Positions 17,848 to 28,208 of a stretch of DNA of 64,000 nucleotides are shown here, piece after piece. Every line of letters starts with the position of its first letter. Positions within the stretch are counted from its first letter, which is position 1. The notes beneath the pieces are model-generated. The model was not told where the DNA came from and did not search any database. It saw only the letters and a list, made by a program, of their open reading frames with translations. The stretch is from JBJMHZ01 sp045807125 (GTDB taxonomy: Bacteria > Actinomycetota > Actinomycetes > JAWWOL01): contig JBJMHZ010000016.1 in NCBI GenBank assembly GCA_045807125.1, positions 75,172-139,171 of the forward strand, given 5' to 3'. The translations under genes were made by a program, and so were the position numbers.

Positions 17848-20495
17848 GACGGGAGGGCGTCGAGCTGCGCCCTGAGCGGGGCCAGCTCGGCCTCCGCCGC
17901 CGCCAGCCGGTCGCGGATCTTGCCCACCACGTGCGGCGGCGCGTTGTCGACGAAGGCGGGGTTGGCGAGCTTGGCGGCCGCCTGCTCGCGCTCCCGCTCG
18001 GCCGCGCTCACCAGCTTCGCGAGGCGGGCCCGCTCGGCGCCGGGGTCGATGGCGTCGGCGAGGTCGATGCCGACCCGTACGCCCGGCGCCACCACCACCC
18101 GCCGGCCGGGCGGCGGCTCTCCCACCTCGACGGGGGCCAGCCCGGCGAGCGCCTCGAGCTGCGCCAGCTGCCCTGGCACGGCCACCTCGGCGCCCGGGTC
18201 ATCGAACCGCAGCGTGGCGGCGAGGCGCTGCCGCGGCTTGACGCCCTGCTCGGCCCGGAACCGGCGCACCTCCGTGACGAGCCCGCGCAGCAGCGCCAGC
18301 TCGGCCTCCGCCGCCGGGTCGCGATGGCTCTCGTCGGCGACCGGCCAGCTCGCGATCACCACGCTCTCGCCGCCGGTGAGCGACGTCCACAGCTCCTCGG
18401 TGACGAACGGCATGACCGGGTGCAGCAGGCGCAGCAACGCGTCGAGCACGTGCCCGAGAACCCGCCTGGTGACCGCGGCCGGCTCGCCGCCGCCGTCGAT
18501 CGGCGCCTTGGCCAGCTCGACGTACCAGTCGAACACCTCGTCCCACGCGAAGTGGAACAGCGTGTCGGCCACCTTGCCGAACTCGAACGACTCGTAGAGC
18601 GCATCGACCTCGACGATGACGGCCGACAACCGGGAGAGGATCCACCGGTCGGCGCCGGCCATCCGCTCGGTGGCGGGCAGCGGCCCCTCGACGGTGGCGC
18701 CGCGCATCAGCGCGAACCGGCCGGCGTTCCACAGCTTCGTGACGAAGTTGCGACTGCCCTGCACCCACTCCTCGGAGATCGCGAGGTCGGCGCCCGGGTT
18801 GGCCCCCTTGGCGAGGGTGAAGCGCAGCGCGTCGGCGCCGTAGTCGCTCACGAGATCGAGCGGGTCGACGACGTTGCCACGCGACTTCGACATCTTCTTG
18901 CCGTGCCGGTCGCGCACCAGGCCGTGCAGGGCCACCACGTCGAACGGCACGGCCGGGGGATCGCGGCGATCGGACATCGCGTAGATGCCGAACATCATCA
19001 TCCGGGCGACCCAGAAGAACAGGATGTCGTAACCGGTGACGAGGACGCTGGTCGGGTAGAAGCGCGCGAGGTCGGCGGTGCCCTCCGGCCAGCCCAGCGT
19101 CGAGAACGGCCAGAGCGCGCTCGAGAACCAGGTGTCGAGCACGTCCTCGTCCTGCTGCCAGCCGGCCTCGGCCGACGGCGGCTCGTCGTCGGGCCCGAGC
19201 ACTCGCACCTGGCCATCGGGCCCGTACCACACCGGGATGCGGTGACCCCACCACAGCTGCCGGCTGATGCACCAGTCGTGCATGTTGTCGACCCAGTCGA
19301 AGTAGCGCTGGGCCAGCTCCGGCGGCTCGATGCGGGTGCGACCGGCCCGGACGGCGTCGCCCGCGGCGGCCGCGAGCGGCGCCACCTTGACGAACCACTG
19401 GAGGGACAGCCTCGGCTCAACCACGGTGTCGCAACGCGAGCAGTGCCCGACCGCGTGCACGTACGGCCGCCGCTCGGCGACGACGCGGCCCTCCTCGCGG
19501 AGCATCTGCTTGATGGTGTCGCGCGCCTCGAACCGGTCGAGCCCCTGCCACGGGCCGGGCAGCGTGATGACGCCGCGCTCGTCGAGCACCGTGACCGACT
19601 CGAGGTCGTGCCGCTGACCGATGTCGAAGTCGTTCGGGTCGTGCGCGGGGGTCACCTTGACCGCCCCGCTGCCGAAGGCGGGGTCGACGTGCCCGTCGGC
19701 GATCACCCGGATCTTGCGGCCGACGAGTGGCAGCTCGAGCTCGGTGCCCACGAGGTGCCGGTAGCGCTCGTCGTCGGGGTGGACGGCCACCGCCGTGTCG
19801 CCGAGCATCGTCTCGACGCGCGTGGTGGCGACGGTGATCGGCCCGTAGGAGATGGAGACCAGCTCGCCCTCGTCGTCGTGGTGCTCGACCTCGATGTCGG
19901 ACAGCGCGGTCAGGCAGCGCGGGCACCAGTTGATGATGCGCTCGGCGCGGTAGATGAGGCCGTCATCGTGCAGCCGCTTGAAGATGGTGAGGACGGCGCG
20001 GGACAGTCCCTCGTCCATCGTGAAGCGCTCGCGCGACCAGTCGACCCCGTCGCCGAGCCGGCGCATCTGGTCGAGGATGCGACCGCCGTACTCGCGGCGC
20101 CACTCCCACACCCGGGAGACGAACGCGGCGCGGCCGAGGTCGTGGCGGCTCTTGCCCTCCTTGGCCAGCTCGCGCTCGACGACGTTCTGCGTGGCGATGC
20201 CGGCGTGGTCCATGCCCGGCAGCCAGAGCGCCTCGTACCCCTGCATCCGCCGGCGCCTGGTGAGCGCGTCCATCAGGGCGTGGTCGAGCGCGTGCCCCAT
20301 GTGGAGGCTGCCGGTGACGTTGGGCGGCGGGATGACGATGCTGAACGGCGGCCGGCCGCTCGACGCATCGGCCCGGAAGTAGCCGCGGGCTACCCACTGC
20401 TCGTACAGGCGCCCCTCGACATCGGCCGGCGAATAGGTCGACGGCAGGTCACGGCCCCGCAGCGCGGGGGGGTCGGCGAGATGGGCGTCGGTCAT
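17844..20495 (-). CDS. valS: Valyl-tRNA synthetase
   Basis: The 883-residue class I aminoacyl-tRNA synthetase has PPPNVTGSLHMGHALD (HIGH motif HMGH at 65-68), the KMSKS motif in GKKMSKSRGN (about 532-536), the editing (CP1) domain with TTRVETMLGDTA, and a C-terminal coiled-coil arm (from about 820) typical of ValRS. It heads a valS-folC-DUF4233-ndk run joined by 4-bp overlaps. The start MTDAHLADPPAL precedes the conserved YSPADVEGRLYEQW. Confidence 0.97.
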   Translation of the reverse strand: MTDAHLADPPALRGRDLPSTYSPADVEGRLYEQWVARGYFRADASSGRPPFSIVIPPPNVTGSLHMGHALDHALMDALTRRRRMQGYEALWLPGMDHAGIATQNVVERELAKEGKSRHDLGRAAFVSRVWEWRREYGGRILDQMRRLGDGVDWSRERFTMDEGLSRAVLTIFKRLHDDGLIYRAERIINWCPRCLTALSDIEVEHHDDEGELVSISYGPITVATTRVETMLGDTAVAVHPDDERYRHLVGTELELPLVGRKIRVIADGHVDPAFGSGAVKVTPAHDPNDFDIGQRHDLESVTVLDERGVITLPGPWQGLDRFEARDTIKQMLREEGRVVAERRPYVHAVGHCSRCDTVVEPRLSLQWFVKVAPLAAAAGDAVRAGRTRIEPPELAQRYFDWVDNMHDWCISRQLWWGHRIPVWYGPDGQVRVLGPDDEPPSAEAGWQQDEDVLDTWFSSALWPFSTLGWPEGTADLARFYPTSVLVTGYDILFFWVARMMMFGIYAMSDRRDPPAVPFDVVALHGLVRDRHGKKMSKSRGNVVDPLDLVSDYGADALRFTLAKGANPGADLAISEEWVQGSRNFVTKLWNAGRFALMRGATVEGPLPATERMAGADRWILSRLSAVIVEVDALYESFEFGKVADTLFHFAWDEVFDWYVELAKAPIDGGGEPAAVTRRVLGHVLDALLRLLHPVMPFVTEELWTSLTGGESVVIASWPVADESHRDPAAEAELALLRGLVTEVRRFRAEQGVKPRQRLAATLRFDDPGAEVAVPGQLAQLEALAGLAPVEVGEPPPGRRVVVAPGVRVGIDLADAIDPGAERARLAKLVSAAEREREQAAAKLANPAFVDNAPPHVVGKIRDRLAAAEAELAPLRAQLDALPS

Positions 20496-20557
20496 GGGCG
20501 TCAGTGTACGAAGCCAGGCCGACGTTCCCCCGCGAATATCCCCAGGCCTCGCGCGAC

Positions 20558-20589
20558 GGGGCGGGCACCGCCGAAGCAGCGCCCGCCCC
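20558..20589 (-). terminator. Hairpin terminator after the first G1 peptidase gene
   Basis: Nine-base GC arms (ggggcgggc and gcccgcccc) with a 14-base loop lie 14 bp beyond the stop of the G1 peptidase gene and upstream of valS, so the peptidase transcript should end before valS. Confidence 0.75.
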
Positions 20590-20602
20590 GCGGGTCATGC
20601 GA

Positions 20603-21367
20603 TCAGGAGTGCTTCCAGGTCACCGAGAAGCTGCCGCCCGAGATCGCGCCGGTCGAGGCCTTGGTCGTGCTGCCCGAGACCATGTCGATGCGGTCGAGGC
20701 CGGACAGGCTGCCGAACGCCGTGCCGTTGGCGGTCGCGCCGCTGAAGCTGACCGTGCCGAAGTTCGACAGCGGCAGCACGCCGCCGCTGCTCGACGGCGC
20801 CTCGGCGATGACCTCGGCGGAGGCGAGCTTGGCCGACGTCAGCTTGGCGCTGATGGTGTGCGACCAGCCCCGCGTGGTGTTGCTGATCGTCAGCGTGAAG
20901 CTGCCAGAGCCGTTCGTCGTCACCGACGCGGTGAAGTTGTCGCCCGGCGCCACCGTGTCGCTGAAGTTCTTCGGGAACTTCGGGTACATCTCGTACCAGG
21001 ACGAGTAGACCGCCCGACCGCTGCTGCAGTCGGCCTCGGTGCCGGTCTGCTCCACGGTGCCGCTGCCGTCGCCGTCGAGGCCGACCCAGAAGCTCGACCA
21101 GGTGTTGGTCGCCGTGCACGAGACCGCGGGCTGCGTCCACGAGGCCGAGACGCTGGTGTAGCGCCCGCCGGTGACGGCGTAGCCCGCCCAGTTGCTGCTC
21201 GTGCTGTGGGCAAGGCCGTGGGTGAGCCGGTGGACCGGCCCGGCCCAGCTGACGCCGTGCGGCGAGGGGCCAGTCGCCGCTGCGACGCCGGGAATGGACA
21301 GGGAGATTGCGGCTGCCCCGGCGGCGAGAGCCCCGAGCAGCGCCATGCGAGTCGTACGGAGACGCAT
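20603..21367 (-). CDS. Secreted G1 family (eqolisin-like) glutamic peptidase, copy 1
   Basis: The 254-residue secreted protein has a signal peptide (MRLRTTRMALLGALAAGAAA) followed by a beta-rich domain with SSNWAGYAVTGG, SSFWVGLDG, EQTGTEADC, SWYEMYPKF and SAEVIAEAPSS. These are landmarks of the G1 glutamic peptidases, whose catalytic Gln/Glu pair I place in the EQTGTE and AEVIAEAP segments. Two cysteines (AVSC and EADC) probably form a disulphide. G1 enzymes are acid-active and pepstatin-insensitive (family knowledge). The start ATG 21367 gives a clean signal peptide. It is a tandem paralogue of 21504-22271. Confidence 0.9.
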   Translation of the reverse strand: MRLRTTRMALLGALAAGAAAISLSIPGVAAATGPSPHGVSWAGPVHRLTHGLAHSTSSNWAGYAVTGGRYTSVSASWTQPAVSCTATNTWSSFWVGLDGDGSGTVEQTGTEADCSSGRAVYSSWYEMYPKFPKNFSDTVAPGDNFTASVTTNGSGSFTLTISNTTRGWSHTISAKLTSAKLASAEVIAEAPSSSGGVLPLSNFGTVSFSGATANGTAFGSLSGLDRIDMVSGSTTKASTGAISGGSFSVTWKHS

Positions 21368-21455
21368 CTGCACCCCTTCCGTCTGCCGGGCCGGCCAGCA
21401 TGGCGGCCCGCAGGGCGGAACGATAGTGACCAATGGCCCCGCTGGGGAGAGGGAA

Positions 21456-21485
21456 GCGGGCGCCGCGTGTCGCCGCGACGCCCGC
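21456..21485 (-). terminator. Hairpin terminator between the two G1 peptidase genes
   Basis: Seven-base arms gcgggcg and cgcccgc with a GC-rich loop lie just after the stop of the second G1 gene and 90 bp before the start of the first, suggesting that the two paralogues are transcribed separately. Confidence 0.6.
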
Positions 21486-21503
21486 CCTACCGTGCTCTCG
21501 CTA

Positions 21504-22271
21504 TCAGATGTGGTGCCAGGTCACCGAGAAGCTGCCGCCGCTGATGCTCGACGGCGTCGCCTTCGTGGTGCTGCCGGACGCCATCGTGATGGCATCGCGG
21601 CCGGCCAGGCTGCCGAACAGCGTGCCGTTGGCGGTCGAGCCGGAGAAGCTGACGGTGCCGAAGTTCGACAGCGGCAGCACGCCGCTGCTGCTCGACGGCG
21701 CCTCGGCGATGACCTCGGCCGACGACAGCGCGGCGCTGTTGTAGGTGGCGGTGGTCGTGTGCGACCAGCCCCGCGTCGTGTCGCTCAGCTTGAGGGTGAA
21801 GCTACCGCTGCCGTTCGTCGTCACCGATGCGGTGAAGTGGTCGCCGGGCGCGACCGTGTTGCTGTAGTTCACCGGGAACTTCGGATACATCTCGTACCAG
21901 GACGAGTAGACCGCCCGGCCGCCGCTGCAGTCGGCCTCGGTGCCGGTCTGCTCGACGCTGCCGCTGTTGTAGCCGTCGAGGCCGACCCAGAAGCTCGACC
22001 ACGTGTTGGTCGAGGTGCAGGAGACGGCCGGCTGCACCCAGCTGGCCGACACGCTCGTGTAGCGGGTACCGGCGGCGCCGACGGCGTAGCCGGCCCAGTT
22101 GCTGCTCGTGCTGTTCCAGTGGTGGTCGACCCGCGTGCCGACGTGGTGCGACGCGACCGGCCCGTGCGAGACGGCGGTCGCGACCGCGGGCGTCGACGCC
22201 AGCGCGCCGCCGAGCCCGGTAGCGGCGATGGCCAGCGCAGCGAGGGTGCGCCGGACAGGAGGAATGCGCAT
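21504..22271 (-). CDS. Secreted G1 family (eqolisin-like) glutamic peptidase, copy 2
   Basis: The 255-residue product starts with the signal peptide MRIPPVRRTLAALAIAATGL and a His-rich propeptide. It then shares nearly all landmarks of its neighbour: SSNWAGYAVG, SSFWVGLDG, VEQTGTEADC, SWYEMYPKF, SAEVIAEAPSS and VLPLSNFGTVSFSG. The two mature domains are close to identical in places while signal and propeptide differ, so this is a tandem duplication followed by divergence of the leader. The 195 bp between this start and the clpX stop hold no gene; they include this gene's promoter side. Confidence 0.9.
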   Translation of the reverse strand: MRIPPVRRTLAALAIAATGLGGALASTPAVATAVSHGPVASHHVGTRVDHHWNSTSSNWAGYAVGAAGTRYTSVSASWVQPAVSCTSTNTWSSFWVGLDGYNSGSVEQTGTEADCSGGRAVYSSWYEMYPKFPVNYSNTVAPGDHFTASVTTNGSGSFTLKLSDTTRGWSHTTTATYNSAALSSAEVIAEAPSSSSGVLPLSNFGTVSFSGSTANGTLFGSLAGRDAITMASGSTTKATPSSISGGSFSVTWHHI

Positions 22272-22465
22272 AGGACGCTCCTAAGCCCCGAGGCGGGTGA
22301 TTTCCCCGCACGATGGACCAGACGGTAGTCCTTGGTTCACGCACCCAAGAAGCCGCGAACGGTCATCAACCGGCAAAGGAGATTTGGCTCGTACGACGGA
22401 ACCTGCAGCGCACCATGGGCCGCGCGGCGCCGGTCAGGACGGAAGGACCGACCAGGGATGGGAGC

Positions 22466-23734
<1,269 letters not shown>

Positions 23735-23895
23735 GCCTGACCCCATCCTTCTCGCCTGCCGCTGGATTGGACCCGTCGTCCGCAAGGCCGGCCCAGGTAC
23801 GACGGTACTGCCTCAAGGCGCCCATGTGGACCCAATCACGGGGTGGACCGGCGTGCCGGTCGCCCCGCCAGGTGGCGCGCCGCGATCTCAGGCCG

Positions 23896-24522
23896 TCAGC
23901 GCGCCGCCAGGCCGGAGACCTTCCGGGTGCTGATCACCTCGTCGATGATGCCGTACTCGAGGGCCTCGTCGGCCGTGAGGATCTTGTCGCGCTCGATGTC
24001 GCTGCGCACCTGATCAAGGGCCCGGCCGGTGTGGTGGGCCAGCAGCTCCTCGAGCTGGGTGCGCAGGCGAAGCACCTCGCGAGCCTGGATCTCGATGTCG
24101 CTGACCTGCCCGCCGCCCTCGGTGTAGGGCTGGTGGATGAGGACCCGCGAATGGGCCAGCGCGTAGCGCTTGCCCTTGGACCCTGCCGCCAGGATCACGG
24201 CCGCCGCCGAGGCCGCCTGCCCCATGCAGATCGTCGACACGTCCGGCCGGATGAACTGCATGGTGTCGTAGATGGCCGTCAGCCCGGTCATCGAGCCGCC
24301 GGGCGAGTTGATGTAGATGTTGATGTCACGGTCCGGGTCCTGCGACTCGAGGTGCAGCAGCTGGGCCATGACCACGTTGCTCACGTCGTCGTCGATCGGC
24401 GTGCCGAGGAAGATGATGCGCTCCTTCAGCAGGTAGCTGAAGATGTCCCAGCCGCGATCGCCCCTGCTCGTCTGCTCGACGACGTTGGGGATGATGTAGC
24501 GGGCGGACGGGCCTGCGGTCAT
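23896..24522 (-). CDS. clpP: ATP-dependent Clp protease proteolytic subunit ClpP
   Basis: The 208-residue serine peptidase has the catalytic Ser105 in MGQAASAAA and His130 in VLIHQP. The ATG at 24522 has GGGAGA seven bases upstream. Many actinobacteria carry two adjacent clpP genes between tig and clpX, whereas only one is present here. A second copy may be elsewhere in the genome (not visible). The product starts MTAGPSARYIIPNVVEQTSR, which resembles the ClpP2-type N-terminus. Confidence 0.95.
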   Translation of the reverse strand: MTAGPSARYIIPNVVEQTSRGDRGWDIFSYLLKERIIFLGTPIDDDVSNVVMAQLLHLESQDPDRDINIYINSPGGSMTGLTAIYDTMQFIRPDVSTICMGQAASAAAVILAAGSKGKRYALAHSRVLIHQPYTEGGGQVSDIEIQAREVLRLRTQLEELLAHHTGRALDQVRSDIERDKILTADEALEYGIIDEVISTRKVSGLAAR

Positions 24523-24612
24523 GGTGTCTCTCCCGGAGGATCTGGGCGGCGAGCGGGGAGGGTACCGGCCGGCCACGCCGTCCGAGGACGACCGGCCGGC
24601 GGGGCGCCACCC

Positions 24613-24647
24613 GTCCTGTCGACCCTAACTCGACGGTCCGACAGGAC
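24613..24647. terminator. Hairpin between tig and clpP
   Basis: Perfect 9-bp arms gtcctgtcg and cgacaggac are separated by 17 bases in the tig-clpP gap. Its position after tig suggests a terminator or attenuator for the tig transcript; a regulatory operator for clpP is the alternative. Confidence 0.5.
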
Positions 24648-24726
24648 CATCCGGCCCCACGCCCGAACCGGTGGATTTCGCTATGGGCGCACCCGGCCGG
24701 AGCAGTGCCGGTCGAGCCGGACGGGC

Positions 24727-26169
24727 TCAGGCGGGCTCGTGGTCGTGGCTGTGATCGTGCCCGTGGTCCGCGTGGTCCTCGACGTCCGCGTGGTCCTCGG
24801 CGTCCCCGTCGTCCTCGGCGTCCCCGTCGTCCGTGGCCCCCGGCTCGACGTCGCTGGCCTCGAGCTTGGACAGGTCGACCGGGTTGCCGGAGGCGTCGGT
24901 GATCACGGCCTGCTCGAGGACGAGGGCGAGCGCCTTGCCGCGCAGCACCTCGGCGAGCAGCGCCCCGAGCTGGCCGGAGGAGGCGAGCGAGTTGGCGAAC
25001 TCCTGCGGCGCCATGCCCGAGCGCTGCGCCCGGCGGACGATGTGCTCGGTCAGCTCGGCCTCGTTGACGTCCAGCTCCTCCTTGGTGGCGATCGCGTCGA
25101 GGATGAACTGCGCCTTGACCGCGTCGCGGGCGCCGGTGGCGAGCTCGGTCTCGAACGTCTCGCGGCTCTTGCCCTCCGTGGCGAGGTAGTCGTCGAGGGA
25201 CATCCCGATGCCGGACAGCTGCTGATCCATGCTCTCGCGGCGCCAGGCCAGCTCGGCCTCGGCAAGGCTCTCGGGCACCGGCACGTCGGTGCGCTCCATG
25301 AGCGCATCGAGGGCCCGGTCGCGGGCCTGGCTGCCCTGCTCGAGCAGCCGGACCCGGCCCATCCGGTCGCGGATGTCGGCCCGCAGCTCGTCCAGGGTGT
25401 CGAACTCGCTCGCCAGGTGGGCGAACTCGTCGTCGAGCTCGGGCAGCTCCTTGCTCTTGACCGAGTTGACGGTGACCGTGACGTCGGCGGTCTGGCTGGC
25501 CCGCTCGCCGGCGACCAGCGTGGTGGGGAACGTGCGGCTCTCCCCCGCCGAGAGCCCGGGCAGCGCGTCGTCCAGGCCCTCCACCAGCGCGCCGCTGCCG
25601 ACCTCGTACGACATCCCCTTGGCGCTGGCGCCGGGGAACGGCTCACCGTCGATCGAGGCGTCGAGGTCCATCGTGACGTAGTCGCCGGTCCCGGCCGGCC
25701 GGTCGACGCCGGCCAGCGTCGCGAAGCGCTCGCGCAGCGCGTCGAGCTGCTGCTGGACCTGCTCGTCGGTCACCGTCGCGTCGTCCACCGTGACCGGCAG
25801 CCCGGCGTAGTCGGGCAGTTCGATCTGGGGCCGGACGTCCACCTCGGCGGTGAAGACCAGCTGCGCGCCGTCGGCGAACTCGGTGACGTCGACCTGCGGC
25901 TGCCCGACGACCTTGACGTCGTTGTCGCGCACGGCGTCGCCGTAGAAGCGCGGGATGGCGTCGTTGACCGCCTCCTCGAGCACGTACCCGCGCCCGACCC
26001 GCTGGTCGATGATCGGCGGCGGCACCTTGCCCGGCCGGAAGCCCGCGATGCGCACCTGCCCGGCGATCTTCTTGTACGCGACGTCGAGGCTCGGCTTGAG
26101 CTCGTCGAAGGGCACTTCGACGGTCAGCTTCACCCTGGTCGGCGAGACGCTCTCGACGGCAGTCTTCAC
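24727..26169 (-). CDS. tig: Trigger factor (ribosome-associated chaperone)
   Basis: The 480-residue protein has the ribosome-binding domain with AGFRPGKVPPPIIDQR (signature FRxGxxP), a PPIase FKBP-like domain (about residues 155-245, GDYVTMDLDA to VNSVKSKELP) and the helical C-terminal chaperone domain. It ends in an acidic repeat (GDAEDDGDAEDHADVEDH) and a His/Asp-rich tail (HADHGHDHSHDHEPA) that could bind metal. I prefer GTG 26169 (VKTAVESVSPTRVKL), with AGAAGG about eleven bases upstream; GTG 26181 is an alternative but lies too close to that site. It sits upstream of clpP-clpX, the usual protein-quality-control cluster. Confidence 0.95.
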   Translation of the reverse strand: MKTAVESVSPTRVKLTVEVPFDELKPSLDVAYKKIAGQVRIAGFRPGKVPPPIIDQRVGRGYVLEEAVNDAIPRFYGDAVRDNDVKVVGQPQVDVTEFADGAQLVFTAEVDVRPQIELPDYAGLPVTVDDATVTDEQVQQQLDALRERFATLAGVDRPAGTGDYVTMDLDASIDGEPFPGASAKGMSYEVGSGALVEGLDDALPGLSAGESRTFPTTLVAGERASQTADVTVTVNSVKSKELPELDDEFAHLASEFDTLDELRADIRDRMGRVRLLEQGSQARDRALDALMERTDVPVPESLAEAELAWRRESMDQQLSGIGMSLDDYLATEGKSRETFETELATGARDAVKAQFILDAIATKEELDVNEAELTEHIVRRAQRSGMAPQEFANSLASSGQLGALLAEVLRGKALALVLEQAVITDASGNPVDLSKLEASDVEPGATDDGDAEDDGDAEDHADVEDHADHGHDHSHDHEPA

Positions 26170-26311
26170 GGTTGACGGCACCTTCTGCGTGGCTGGCGGG
26201 GCTCGGTACGAGGACGTGCGGCAAGCCCGAGGCTACCGGGCCGGATCGCGGCGCCCCAGGGCGGTGGCCGACCGGCTGCGGACCGGTGGCCGCCGGCCGC
26301 GGATCGGCTGG

Positions 26312-26384
26312 TCGGGGCGGGGAGACTCGAACTCCCGATCTCCTGCACCCAAAGCAGGCGCGCTAGCCACTACGCTACGCCCCG
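26312..26384 (-). tRNA. tRNA-Pro (anticodon UGG)
   Basis: The reverse strand folds as a 73-base tRNA: acceptor CGGGGCG/CGCCCCG, discriminator A, anticodon arm CCTGC-TTTGGGT-GCAGG with anticodon TGG, and T arm GGGAG-TTCGAGT-CTCCC. The CCA end is not encoded. Confidence 0.96.
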
Positions 26385-26481
26385 CGGCCGCGCCCCCGAG
26401 TCTAGAGGAGCGCCCGCCCGCCGGTCGGCGGGCCGCTCGCGGGCTCGCCAGGCGCTACCCTTGACCACGCGCTCACCGCGC

Positions 26482-26552
26482 GCGGGTGTAGCTCAATGGC
26501 AGAGCCCCAGCCTTCCAAGCTGGCCATGCGGGTTCGATTCCCGTCGCCCGCT
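26482..26552 (+). tRNA. tRNA-Gly (anticodon UCC), island attachment gene
   Basis: A 71-base tRNA with acceptor GCGGGTG/CGCCCGC, discriminator T, anticodon arm CCAGC-CTTCCAA-GCTGG (anticodon TCC) and T loop GGTTCGATTC. Its 3' half from 26511 is repeated at 36628 and 38220, and a tyrosine integrase gene starts 190 bp downstream, so this gene is the integration target of the island and its 3' end was probably supplied by the element. Confidence 0.97.
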
Positions 26553-26557
26553 CTCCC
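26511..26557. repeat. attL: tRNA-Gly 3' end, proximal copy
   Basis: The 47 bases from ccttccaagc to gctctccc in tRNA-Gly recur without mismatch at 38220-38266. The identity begins in the anticodon stem and stops just past the tRNA 3' end, typical for tyrosine-integrase att cores. Confidence 0.9.
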
Positions 26558-26742
26558 CGAAGTGGCTGGTCAAAGCCCCGAGGCGTCGACCGCCGGCTGC
26601 CGTCCCCATGGGACCCTCCCCCCCGCGTGCCCCTCTGTGCGTCTTCGTGCACGCACGTCCGCGTCCCCACGAGCGTCCCCGTCTCGGCCTGGAGATGCTC
26701 GCGGGTACGTCGGCGGGGACGCCACATAGCCAGCTTTCGGCC

Positions 26743-27886
26743 ATGAGCAGGAATCGCCGCCGGTTCGGACGCATCCGCCGCCTGTCGTCCGGGCGATACC
26801 AGGCCCGCTATAGCCTCGGCGACGGGCGACTGCGCTCCGCGCCGAGCACGTTCGCCACGCTCGCCGAGGCAGAGCAGTTCCTCGCCGCGGTGGAGACGGA
26901 GTTGCTTCGCGGTACATCGTTCGACCCGGATGCCGGCGACATCCGGCTCGACGGCTACGCCCCGCGGTGGCTGGACGAGCGCCCGGTCGAGCTGCAACCC
27001 CGAACCAGGGAGATCTACACCGGCCTGCTCGACCGTCACATCTACCCCGCCTTCGGCGCGACGCCGATCAACGGGATCACGAGCGCCGCGGTACGGACAT
27101 GGCACGCCTCGCTGCGCGCGCACGGCGTCGGCCAGGTGACGACCGCGAAGGCCTACCGGTTGCTGAAAGCCATCCTGAACACGGCCGTCGAGGACGAGCT
27201 GATCCCGCGCAACCCGTGCCGGCTCAAGGGAGCAGGGATCGAGCGGTCAGCGGAACGCAAGCCGCCGTCGCTCGCCGAGGTCGAGCTGATCGCGGCCGCC
27301 ATCCAGCCGCGCTACCGGCTGCTCGTCCTGCTCGGCGCGTGGTCGGGGCTGCGCTGGGGCGAGCTGGCCGCGCTCACTCGCCAGCGGATCGACCGGCTGC
27401 ATGGGGTGCTGCACGTCGTGGAGGCAATGGTGCAGGCCGACGGCCGCGCACCGGCACATCGGTCCACCGAAGTCGGCGGCGGGACGCCGCACCGTCGCGA
27501 TCCCCCCGCACCTGTGGCCGGAGATCGAGGGGCACCTGGCGTCGTTCGTGGGACCGGAGCCGACCGCACTGCTGTTCACCAAGGCGAACGGCGCGTCGCT
27601 GGATCGGGCGAACTTCCACATCTGGTGGCGGCGCGCGATCAAGGAGTCCGGGGTGCCGGCGTACCACTTCCACGACCTGCGGCATCTCGCCGCGACGATG
27701 GCCGCGGTGAGCGGCGCGACGACGCGCGAGCTGATGCGACGGATGGGCCACTCCAGCCAGCGGGCTGCGTTGATCTACCAGCACGCCACCGAGGACCGCG
27801 ACCTCGCGATAGCCGAGGCGATGAGCCGGTTGGTGCAGTCGACGCCGCTGCCCGACGTGCGGGCGGCAGCCGATGGGCAAGCGTGA
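26743..27886 (+). pseudogene. Tyrosine recombinase (phage-type integrase), frameshifted
   Basis: The first frame starts at ATG 26743 (MSRNRRRFGRIRRLSSGRYQ) and contains the SAM-like core-binding domain and the catalytic Arg in GAWSGLRWGELA. Around nt 27460-27475 the similarity moves by one base to a second frame that carries IGPPKSAAGRRTVAIP (catalytic Lys), HDLRHLAATM (His-x-x-Arg) and ALIYQHAT (nucleophile Tyr), ending at 27886. All catalytic residues are present but split over two frames: seven bases stand where six would keep the frame. This is either true inactivation or a sequencing error. It is oriented away from its tRNA-Gly target. Confidence 0.85.
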
Positions 27887-28186
27887 GCGACGACGTCGGC
27901 GCGAGGCGGCCGCGCTGGTCGGGTCGTCGCTCACGGCGATGCGCGCCCTCGGACGCCCTGAGCTGCTCCGGACGCTGGTCGCCCGCCGGCAGGAACTCGA
28001 TCGGGCCATCGCCGACGAGGTCGACCGGCTGTCCGCCGCCGACGTCGGGTGGGGGAGATCGGGGCGGCCCTCGGCGTCAGTCGGCAGGCCGCGCGTCAGG
28101 GGGCGATCAGGCGACGCCAGATGCCCTCGCGACAACAGGCGTTGTCGCCGTCTCGGCGAGAGACAAGTGTGTACGACTCGAATTGA
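27873..28186 (+). pseudogene. Small helix-turn-helix protein, frameshifted
   Basis: ATG 27873 overlaps the integrase end by 14 bp. The frame begins MGKRERRRRREAAALVGSSL and runs to DEVDRLSAADVGWG. One base off, after a run of five G's at about nt 28050, it continues EIGAALGVSRQAARQGAIRR, a plain helix-turn-helix, and stops at 28186. Restoring one G would give a single protein of about 105 residues. Such small basic HTH proteins are common beside actinobacterial integrases. Function is unknown; a regulator or excision accessory role is a guess. Confidence 0.6.
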
Positions 28187-28208
28187 TTCTTCGACCGGGA
28201 CCACTCGG

